From NCBI GenBank assembly GCA_052144935.1, contig JBKQPR010000366.1, positions 1-48,332 of the forward strand: a DNA stretch of 48,332 nt. Direction: 5' to 3'. The notes beneath the pieces are model-generated. The model was not told the DNA's origin. It searched no databases and saw only the letters and a program-made list of their open reading frames with translations. The first letter of the stretch is position 1. Each line of letters opens with the position of its first letter. Both the position numbers and the translations under genes were made by a program. This stretch comes from JOPF133 sp052144935 (GTDB taxonomy: Bacteria > Acidobacteriota > Terriglobia > Bryobacterales > Bryobacteraceae). Below, piece by piece: positions 41,780 to 48,332 of the stretch.

Positions 41780-42147
41780 CAGATTACCTCGGGAGCCAGG
41801 GAAATGATCTTCATGAACTTCTTATCGCGCAGCTCCCTGGCGACCGGCCCGAACACGCGCGTTCCGACCGGCTCGCCAACGTCGCTGATCAACACGGCGG
41901 CGTTGGAATCGAAGCGGATATAAGTGCCGTCCTTGCGGCGGGTCTCCTTGCGCATACGCACGATCACGCAGCGCACCACCTTGCCCTTCTTGATGGCCGA
42001 ATCGGGAGCGGCCTCTTTCACGCTGGCGGTAATGACGTCGCCCAAGCCCGCGCGCAGACCGAGATCGCCGCCGCGGGGCAGGATGCAGGAGAGCTTCCGC
42101 GCGCCGCTGTTATCGGCCACCTCGAGAATTGTTCGCATTCCAATCAT
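41779..42147 (-). CDS. rplN: Large ribosomal subunit protein L14
   Basis: 122 aa. MIGMRTILEVADNSGARKLS and RVFGPVARELRDKKFMKIIS with a final SLAPEVI are diagnostic. Confidence 0.98.
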   Translation of the reverse strand: MIGMRTILEVADNSGARKLSCILPRGGDLGLRAGLGDVITASVKEAAPDSAIKKGKVVRCVIVRMRKETRRKDGTYIRFDSNAAVLISDVGEPVGTRVFGPVARELRDKKFMKIISLAPEVI

Positions 42148-42180
42148 AAATGTCTGCCTCTCATCTCACAGGGGAGACCC

Positions 42181-42282
42181 CGATTTCACCGCGGAGACGC
42201 GGAGAACACGGAGGCTTCGCAGAGAACACAAGAGCTTTTCTCCGCGCTTTCTCCGCGCCCTCCGCGCCTCCGCGGTGAATCG
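42181..42282. repeat. Hairpin element family A, copy 3 (rpsQ-rplN)
   Basis: Left arm from CGATTTCACCGCGGAGACGC and right arm ending GCCTCCGCGGTGAATCG pair over about 23 bp with one bulged T and one mismatch. It lies 6 nt after the rpsQ stop on the transcribed strand. Confidence 0.9.
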
Positions 42283-42288
42283 TCAGTC

Positions 42289-42597
42289 TCACACCTTCAC
42301 ATCCAGCTCCGCCGGCTGCGCGCCCACCTGGGCGGCCCTCCGCACGATTTCGGCCAGGCGCCACCGCTTCAGCTTGCTGAGCGGGCGGCACTCCACGATG
42401 CGCACGATGTCGCCGGTCTTGGCCGTGGCCTGTTCATCGTGGGCGTAAAACTTCTTGCGCTTGCCGATGATCCGCTTGTAGAGCGGGTGCGGCACGCGCC
42501 GGCTGACTTCCACCACGATGGTTTTCTGCATCCTGGTCGAGACGACCTGGCCGATCTTCTCGTTCTTGAAACCCGTTGGGGCCTGTGTTTCGGCCAT
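42289..42597 (-). CDS. rpsQ: Small ribosomal subunit protein S17
   Basis: 102 aa. GQVVSTRMQKTIVVEVSRRV, HPLYKRIIGKRKKFYAHDE and GDIVRIVECRPLSKLKRW are diagnostic. Only one nucleotide separates it from rpmC. Confidence 0.97.
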   Translation of the reverse strand: MAETQAPTGFKNEKIGQVVSTRMQKTIVVEVSRRVPHPLYKRIIGKRKKFYAHDEQATAKTGDIVRIVECRPLSKLKRWRLAEIVRRAAQVGAQPAELDVKV

Positions 42598-42598
42598 G

Positions 42599-42814
42599 TT
42601 ACTTCTTCTCCCCCGTGTCCGCGGCGGTCAGTTCCCGCTCGCGCAGAACGGTGTAAATGCGCGCGCGCGTCTTGCGCATGGCGCGAACCTTCTTCAAACC
42701 GTCCGTCTGCCCCATGGACATCTGAAACTGAAGACGGAACACCTGCTCATTAATTTCCGCCAACTGCTGGTGCAGCTCTTTATCGTCCAAATCACGAACT
42801 TTTTGCGACTTCAT
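42599..42814 (-). CDS. rpmC: Large ribosomal subunit protein L29
   Basis: 71 aa from the ATG at 42814: KVRDLDDKELHQQLAEINEQ and the KVRAMRKTRARIYTVLRERE helix near the end. The open frame further upstream lies within rplP and is not conserved. Confidence 0.96.
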   Translation of the reverse strand: MKSQKVRDLDDKELHQQLAEINEQVFRLQFQMSMGQTDGLKKVRAMRKTRARIYTVLRERELTAADTGEKK

Positions 42815-42819
42815 CCGGC

Positions 42820-43236
42820 TTACTCCCCGTCTTCCCGGCTGATGAATTTGGTCCTGATGGGAAGCTTGTCCGCGGCCAGGGCCATGGCGTGCGAAGCGGT
42901 GGCGCGGTCCACGCCCTCCATCTCGAACAGGATCTTGCCCGGACGAATCACGGCGACCCACTGTTCGGGCGCGCCCTTGCCCTTACCCATACGGGTTTCG
43001 GCGGGCTTCTTGGTGATCGGCTTATCCGGGAAGAGGCGAATCCACACCTTGCCGCCGCGCTTGATGGAGCGGGTCATGGCGACGCGCGCGGCCTCGATCT
43101 GGCGGTCGGTGATCCAGGCGCACTCGAGCGCCTTCAGGCCGAAATTGCCGAAAGCGATGCTCGATCCGCGCCAAGCCTTGCCGCACATACGCCCGCGCTG
43201 CTGCTTTCTATACTTGACCTTCTTTGGCATCATCAT
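42820..43236 (-). CDS. rplP: Large ribosomal subunit protein L16
   Basis: 138 aa. MPKKVKYRKQQRGRMCGKAW start, GGKVWIRLFPDKPITKKPAE and MGKGKGAPEQWVAVIRPGKI are diagnostic. Three ATG codons in a row at the start; any could be used. Confidence 0.98.
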   Translation of the reverse strand: MMMPKKVKYRKQQRGRMCGKAWRGSSIAFGNFGLKALECAWITDRQIEAARVAMTRSIKRGGKVWIRLFPDKPITKKPAETRMGKGKGAPEQWVAVIRPGKILFEMEGVDRATASHAMALAADKLPIRTKFISREDGE

Positions 43237-43260
43237 GGCGGTTTTGTCCTAAGCTGTTGG

Positions 43261-43386
43261 CCCGCATTCACCGCGGAGACGCAGAGAGGCGGAGGAAAAC
43301 GCAGAGACAACCAAAACAAGAAGTTGCTCTCTTTGTGTTTCTCCGCGTTTTTCTCGGTGTCTCCGCGTCTCCGCGGTGAATGCGGG
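43261..43386. repeat. Hairpin element family A, copy 4 (rpsC-rplP)
   Basis: 22-bp perfect arms, 43261-43282 (CCCGCATTCACCGCGGAGAC...) and 43365-43386, with a diverged interior (AAAACGCAGAG / CTCCGCGTTTTT). It starts 5 nt after the rpsC stop on the transcribed strand. Confidence 0.93.
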
Positions 43387-43391
43387 CGGTC

Positions 43392-44360
<969 letters not shown>

Positions 44361-44702
44361 CTAGGCTTCTTTCTCCGTGACTTTCACCACGATATGCGCC
44401 AGGCGCCGCTGGTACCGGTAAGCGCGGCCCATGGGGGCCGGCCGTACGCGCTTCATGCGGGGGCCTTCATTGACGTAGGCCTCGGAAACGAACAGCCGGT
44501 CCACGTCCACTTCCTCGTTCCTGTCGGTGGCGTTGGCGATAGCCGATTCCAGCACCTTGAGCACCGCCGGAGCGATGCGCTTGTTGGTGGTGCGCAGCGT
44601 AACACGCGCCGCGTCGGCCTGCTGTCCGCGGATCAGGTCCACCACCAGGCGGGCCTTCTGCGGGGAGACTCGGATATATCTGGCTTCCGCTTTGGCTGTC
44701 AT
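44361..44702 (-). CDS. rplV: Large ribosomal subunit protein L22
   Basis: 113 aa. EARYIRVSPQKARLVVDLIR start and the loop GPRMKRVRPAPMGRAYRYQR, which lines the exit tunnel. No gap to rpsC. Confidence 0.98.
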   Translation of the reverse strand: MTAKAEARYIRVSPQKARLVVDLIRGQQADAARVTLRTTNKRIAPAVLKVLESAIANATDRNEEVDVDRLFVSEAYVNEGPRMKRVRPAPMGRAYRYQRRLAHIVVKVTEKEA

Positions 44703-44712
44703 GCTTTCCTCG

Positions 44713-44934
44713 TTATTGCCCTGTATTCACCGCGATTGGCCCCGTATTCACCGCAGAGACGCGGAGAGCGCGGAGACTTCGCAGAGAAAACCATTTCTAT
44801 TGCCCTGTATTCACCGCGATTGGCCCCGTATTCACCGCGGAGACGCGGAGAGCGCAGAGACTTCGCAGAGAAAACCATTTCTCTATGTTTTCTCCGCGCT
44901 TCCTCTGCGTTCTCTGCGTCTCCGCGGTGAATAC
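44713..44934. repeat. Hairpin element family A, copy 5, with 84-bp tandem duplication (rpsS-rplV)
   Basis: The left side (TATTGCCCTGTATTCACCGC...) occurs twice in tandem, 44714-44797 and 44798-44881, 84 bp each with two differences. Each unit also has an internal extra GTATTCACCGCGATTGGCCC. A single right arm, 44916-44934 (GCGTCTCCGCGGTGAATAC), can pair with the second copy perfectly or the first with one mismatch. Confidence 0.92.
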
Positions 44935-44948
44935 AATGCTTCATATAT

Positions 44949-45239
44949 CTACGCCGGCTTGGCCGACTTCTCCGTAGCCGCTTTCACTGAATGGCCCTTG
45001 AACGTGCGGGTGGGGGAGAACTCGCCCAGCTTGTGGCCCACCATGTTCTCGGTGATGTACACCGGAATGAATTTCCTGCCATTGTGAACCCCTACCGTGT
45101 GCCCCACAAACTCGGGAAGAATCGTGGAACGCCGCGACCAGGTGCGCACGACCTTCTTTTCGTTGGCGGCGTTCAACACCGCCAGCTTGGCTTCCAAGTG
45201 GGTATCGGTAAACGGTCCCTTCTTTACGGATCTGCCCAT
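44949..45239 (-). CDS. rpsS: Small ribosomal subunit protein S19
   Basis: 96 aa. MGRSVKKGPFTDTHLEAKLA, TWSRRSTILPEFVGHTVGVH and HKLGEFSPTRTFKGH are diagnostic. Confidence 0.98.
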   Translation of the reverse strand: MGRSVKKGPFTDTHLEAKLAVLNAANEKKVVRTWSRRSTILPEFVGHTVGVHNGRKFIPVYITENMVGHKLGEFSPTRTFKGHSVKAATEKSAKPA

Positions 45240-45243
45240 TTCC

Positions 45244-46074
45244 TTACCTCTTCTTGCTCTTGTGCGTCACGATCCACTTGTCGGTGCGCTTATTGTTGCG
45301 GGTCTTAAATCCACGCGTGGGCTGGCCCCAGGGAGTCACCGGATGCCGGCCGCCCGAAGTCTTGCCCTCGCCGCCGCCGTGCGGATGGTCTACCGGGTTC
45401 ATGGACACGCCGCGGTTATGCGGCATTTTGCCCAGCCAGCGGGTGCGTCCCGCCTTGCCGGACGAGGCGTTCTCGTGGTCCGTATTGCCCACCTGGCCGA
45501 CCGTGGCCATGCACTCCAGCAGCACCCGCCGCACTTCGCCCGAAGGCAGCTTGAGCAGCGCCAGGCCGCCCTCCTTGGAAATCAGTTGCGCCTGCGAACC
45601 GGCCGAGCGGGCCATCTGGCCGCCCTTTCCCGGCTTCAGCTCGATGTTGTGAACCACCGTGCCGGCGGGCATGTTCTTGAGCGGCAGCGCATTGCCCAGC
45701 AGGATGTCGGCCTGCGCGCCGGACATCACCTTGGCCCCGACTTTCAAGCCATCGGGGTGCAGGATATAACGCTTCTCGCCATCGGCGTAGTGCAACAGGG
45801 CGATGCGAGCCGAGCGGCAGGGATCGTACTCGACCGACGCCACCACCGCCGGGATGCCGGCCTTGTCGCGCTTGAAATCCACCACCCGGTAGGCCTGCTT
45901 GGCGCCGCCCCCGATGAAGCGCGAAGTGACACGGCCAGTGCTGTTGCGGCCGCCGGTGCGCTGCTTGGACTCGACCAGGGATTTTTCCGGCGTCTGCCTG
46001 GTGATCTCGTGGCGCGTCACCACGGTCATAAAGCGCCGGCTGTGCGTTACGGGTCTGAAAGACTTGATCGGCAT
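45244..46074 (-). CDS. rplB: Large ribosomal subunit protein L2
   Basis: 276 aa. SFRPVTHSRRFMTVVTRHEI, GAKVMSGAQADILLGNALPL and the C-terminal VSMNPVDHPHGGGEGKTSGG, which holds the conserved His near the peptidyl transferase centre. Confidence 0.98.
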   Translation of the reverse strand: MPIKSFRPVTHSRRFMTVVTRHEITRQTPEKSLVESKQRTGGRNSTGRVTSRFIGGGAKQAYRVVDFKRDKAGIPAVVASVEYDPCRSARIALLHYADGEKRYILHPDGLKVGAKVMSGAQADILLGNALPLKNMPAGTVVHNIELKPGKGGQMARSAGSQAQLISKEGGLALLKLPSGEVRRVLLECMATVGQVGNTDHENASSGKAGRTRWLGKMPHNRGVSMNPVDHPHGGGEGKTSGGRHPVTPWGQPTRGFKTRNNKRTDKWIVTHKSKKR

Positions 46075-46077
46075 GGG

Positions 46078-46365
46078 TTAAATCTCCGCGAATTCGGGCA
46101 CTTTCTGGCCCTTTTTCAGTTTGACGTAAGCCTTCTTCCAATCCGGACGGTAGCCCGAAAAGCGCCCGCGGCGGCGCATCTTTCCATCGAAGGTCGCGGT
46201 TCGCACCTCATCCACCTTCACCTTGAAAAGCTTCTCCACGGCGGCCTTCACCTGCGTCTTGTTCGCCTCGGGAGTCACCTCGAAACACAGCGTGCGTTCC
46301 TTATCCTTCTTATCAATGCCCTTTTCGGTGACCAGAGGGCGGCGAATCACTTCATAGACGTTCAT
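46078..46365 (-). CDS. rplW: Large ribosomal subunit protein L23
   Basis: 95 aa. YEVIRRPLVTEKG, the conserved ANKTQVKAAVEKLFKVKVDE and GYRPDWKKAYVKLKKGQ. Its start overlaps rplD by 4 nt. L23 sits at the tunnel exit. Confidence 0.97.
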   Translation of the reverse strand: MNVYEVIRRPLVTEKGIDKKDKERTLCFEVTPEANKTQVKAAVEKLFKVKVDEVRTATFDGKMRRRGRFSGYRPDWKKAYVKLKKGQKVPEFAEI

Positions 46366-46988
46366 TTCGCGAGTGCCTCCGAGAATTTCAGCGCAGCGGC
46401 TTCGGAAAGCAGCACGCTCTGGTGGCCCAGCAAGTGGAAGGCGTTGACGTCGCGCGTGGGCATCAAGGTCACGCCCTTCAGGTTGCGGATGCCCAGCGTG
46501 AGGTTCTTGTTCTCGCCGTTCTCGACCACCAGAACCGTGCGCCCGGCTTCCAGTTTGGCCAGCGCGTTCATGGCGTTCCTGGTCTTGTGATCGGCCAGAG
46601 TGAAGGTCTGCACGACTTTGAGTTCGCCATCGCGCAGCTTGGCAGAGAGGGCCGAGCGCAACGCGCCCAGCACCATCTTCCTGGGCAGCTTGTAACTGTA
46701 ATCGCGCGGAACCGGCCCGTGCACGATGCCGCCGTGACGCCAGATGGGCGAGCGCACCGATCCCATGCGCGCCCGCCCAGTGCCCTTCTGCTTCCAGAGC
46801 TTCTTGCCGGAGCCGGCCACTTCCGAGCGCGTCTTGGTCTTGTGGGTGCCCGCGCGCAAACCGGCCTGATACTGGCGGACGGCCTCGTACAGCAGGTTCT
46901 GGTTGACCTCCGCGCCGAAGACGTCGTCGGCGAGTTCGATCTCGCCCACCTTCTGGTTATTCAAATCCACTACCTCGACTGTCGGCAT
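46362..46988 (-). CDS. rplD: Large ribosomal subunit protein L4
   Basis: 208 aa. Central loop KTKTRSEVAGSGKKLWKQKG and GRARMGSVRSPIWRHGGIVH are the L4 hallmark. In E. coli L4 represses the S10 operon. Confidence 0.98.
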   Translation of the reverse strand: MPTVEVVDLNNQKVGEIELADDVFGAEVNQNLLYEAVRQYQAGLRAGTHKTKTRSEVAGSGKKLWKQKGTGRARMGSVRSPIWRHGGIVHGPVPRDYSYKLPRKMVLGALRSALSAKLRDGELKVVQTFTLADHKTRNAMNALAKLEAGRTVLVVENGENKNLTLGIRNLKGVTLMPTRDVNAFHLLGHQSVLLSEAAALKFSEALAK

Positions 46989-46993
46989 GGCGA

Positions 46994-47635
46994 TTACCTC
47001 TTGGCCCTCCGCACCACCACGTACCCGCCGTTGGGTCCGGGGACCGCGCCCTTGACGACCAGCACGTTATCTTCGGTGTCCACCTCGATCACTTCGAGAT
47101 TGCGCACCGTCACCCGCGCATGGCCCATGTGGCCGGCCATGCGCATGCCGGGCAGCACGCGCGAGGGGAAGCTGGAAGCGCCGATCGAACCGGGAGCCCG
47201 GTGGAACATGGAGCCGTGGGTGGCTGCGCCGCCGCCGAAGTGGTGGCGCTTCACCAGGCCGGCAAAGCCGCGGCCCTTGCTGATGCCGATGACGTCCACC
47301 ATGTCCTTGGGCTTGAACTGGCCCACCAGCACCTGGTCGCCGGCTTTGAAATCCTCGTCGCCGGCGGCCAGCGGAAACTCGCGCAGGAACTTCGATCCGC
47401 CCACGCCGGCTTTCTTCAAATGTCCCGCGGCGGGCTTGGTCAGGCGCCGCTCCTTGATGTTCTCCACCAGGCCCAGTTGCACCGCGTCGTAACCGTCCGT
47501 GGTGGGAGTCTTGCGCTGCACCACCATGCACGGCCCCGCCTTCAACAGGGTCACCGGCACCACCTGGCCATCCGGCCGGAACATCTGCGTCATTCCAATT
47601 TTCTTGCCAAGGATTCCTGGGCTCATAGTTGCCAA
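46994..47635 (-). CDS. rplC: Large ribosomal subunit protein L3
   Basis: 213 aa. GILGKKIGMTQMFRPDGQVV, GRGFAGLVKRHHFGGGAATH and GSIGASSFPSRVLPGMRMAG are diagnostic. Preceded by a family A hairpin element. Confidence 0.98.
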   Translation of the reverse strand: MATMSPGILGKKIGMTQMFRPDGQVVPVTLLKAGPCMVVQRKTPTTDGYDAVQLGLVENIKERRLTKPAAGHLKKAGVGGSKFLREFPLAAGDEDFKAGDQVLVGQFKPKDMVDVIGISKGRGFAGLVKRHHFGGGAATHGSMFHRAPGSIGASSFPSRVLPGMRMAGHMGHARVTVRNLEVIEVDTEDNVLVVKGAVPGPNGGYVVVRRAKR

Positions 47636-47652
47636 TCCTTCAAGTCAGCTCC

Positions 47653-47756
47653 GTATTCACCGCGGAGACGCGGAGTGCACAGAGGAAGCGCGGAGAAAAT
47701 TCTTTCTGGCCTTCTCTGCGCTTTCTCTGCGACCTCCGCGTCTCTGCGGTGAACAC
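47653..47756. repeat. Hairpin element family A, copy 6 (rpsJ-rplC)
   Basis: Arms of 23 bp, 47653-47675 (GTATTCACCGCGGAGACGCG...) and 47734-47756 (CTCCGCGTCTCTGCGGTGAA...), pair with two mismatches. The interior GAAGCGCGGAGAA pairs with TTCTCTGCGCTTTC. It starts 10 nt after the rpsJ stop on the transcribed strand. Confidence 0.92.
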
Positions 47757-47766
47757 ACGGCTTCTC

Positions 47767-48087
47767 TCATTTCCCGAACGCCTTGATCTCCACATCCACG
47801 CCCGCCGGCAGGTCGAGCTTCATCAGCGCGTCCACCGTCTGCTGGGTCGGCTCCAGGATGTCCAATAGCCGCTTGTGCGTGCGGATTTCAAACTGCTCCC
47901 GCGACTTCTTGTCCACGTGCGGCGAGCGCAAGACCGTGGTGATACTCCGGGAGGTGGGCAGCGGAATGGGGCCGGCTACCGTCGCGCCGGTCCTCTTGGC
48001 CGTGTCCACAATCTCGGTCGTCGATTGATCCAGCACCCGATGGTCGTATGCCTTCAACCGGATGCGAATGCGTTCTCTTAGCGCCAT
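47767..48087 (-). CDS. rpsJ: Small ribosomal subunit protein S10
   Basis: 106 aa. RIRIRLKAYDHRVLDQSTTE, GPIPLPTSRSITTVLRSPHV and EQFEIRTHKRLLDILEPTQQ are diagnostic. 21 nt after tuf; also known as NusE in antitermination complexes. Confidence 0.98.
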   Translation of the reverse strand: MALRERIRIRLKAYDHRVLDQSTTEIVDTAKRTGATVAGPIPLPTSRSITTVLRSPHVDKKSREQFEIRTHKRLLDILEPTQQTVDALMKLDLPAGVDVEIKAFGK

Positions 48088-48108
48088 ATTTTACCTAACG
48101 AAGCCGGC

Positions 48109-48332
48109 CTACTTTATAATCTCGGTTACGGTGCCGGCGCCCACCGTGCGGCCGCCTTCGCGGATGGCGAAGCGCAAACCCTTTTCCAAAGCCACCGGCG
48201 TAATCAGTTCCACCACCAGCTCCACGTTGTCGCCCGGCATCACCATCTCCGTGCCCTCGGGCAGCTCCGCCACACCGGTCACGTCGGTCGTACGGAAGTA
48301 GAACTGCGGGCGGTAGCCCTTGAAGAACGGCG
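48109..48332 (-). CDS. tuf: Elongation factor Tu, C-terminal part (cut by the window edge)
   Basis: The last 74 codons: FFKGYRPQFYFRTTDVTGVA, then VMPGDNVELVVELITPVALE and FAIREGGRTVGAGTVTEIIK-stop, the canonical EF-Tu domain 3. The rest lies beyond position 48332. Placement before rpsJ is the usual str-S10 arrangement. Confidence 0.97.
   Translation of the reverse strand, partial: PFFKGYRPQFYFRTTDVTGVAELPEGTEMVMPGDNVELVVELITPVALEKGLRFAIREGGRTVGAGTVTEIIK

Noticed and set aside
44699..44944. Short proteins translated from the palindromic elements (HRGDAENAEE-type)
   Set aside because: They arise from the repeat sequence itself, recur in each copy and have no ribosome site. Likely spurious.

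Overview
The window looks like chromosomal DNA of a high-GC acidobacterium, most likely of the Bryobacteraceae / Solibacter group. The clues are a PadR regulator paired with an orphan MacB-like permease (ADOP type), a TonB receptor with carboxypeptidase-regulatory-like domains, a GH127-type hydrolase, a PQQ dehydrogenase with a fused cytochrome, a small 'STGP..GK' protein, and a relic of a kinase-type propeller. The taxon is inferred from gene content only.

Positions 1-31000 are an accessory, mostly degradative and transport region. In order: a secreted PQQ/cytochrome c dehydrogenase (-); a potassium-channel-like protein (-); a spacer with a decayed propeller fragment; a membrane protein (+); an FMN alpha-hydroxyacid oxidase (+); a secreted beta-propeller (+); a spacer with a broken oxidase start; a GH127 hydrolase with an N-terminal discoidin-like domain (-); a histone-H1-like protein (-); a CE1-type esterase (-); a three-gene unit of two more hydroxyacid-oxidase paralogues and an ACS-family MFS carrier (+), the second paralogue apparently a pseudoenzyme; ADOP permease and PadR (-) with a palindromic operator; an 'STGP' protein (-) behind a terminator-like hairpin; NikR (-) divergent from a large TonB receptor (+), with operator-like half-sites between them; a decayed katG/TonB-receptor segment; an M13 metallopeptidase with a 33-bp coding minisatellite (-); an APC amino-acid permease (+); and a small coiled-coil-like protein (-).

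Positions 31028-48332 are the S10-spc-alpha ribosomal-protein region, all on the minus strand and in the classical order: tuf (partial), rpsJ, rplC, rplD, rplW, rplB, rpsS, rplV, rpsC, rplP, rpmC, rpsQ, rplN, rplX, rplE, rpsN, rpsH, rplF, rplR, rpsE, rpmD, rplO, secY, adk, map, infA, rpmJ, rpsM, rpsK, rpsD, rpoA, rplQ. Most genes overlap or lie within about 35 nt of each other. Every wider junction (eight of them) holds a long inverted repeat: six copies of a family beginning TTCACCGCGGAGACGCGGAG, one CACAGATGAACACAGAT hairpin and one GGAGTCGGGAGTC element.

The most interesting items are these hairpin elements inside an essential operon; the NikR/TonB-receptor module with regularly spaced GTAGCAC/GTGCTAT half-sites; the hydroxyacid-oxidase paralogue that has lost its catalytic His and Arg; the L30 protein with a long Ala/Pro/Val/Glu repeat tail; and the minisatellite inside the M13 peptidase.
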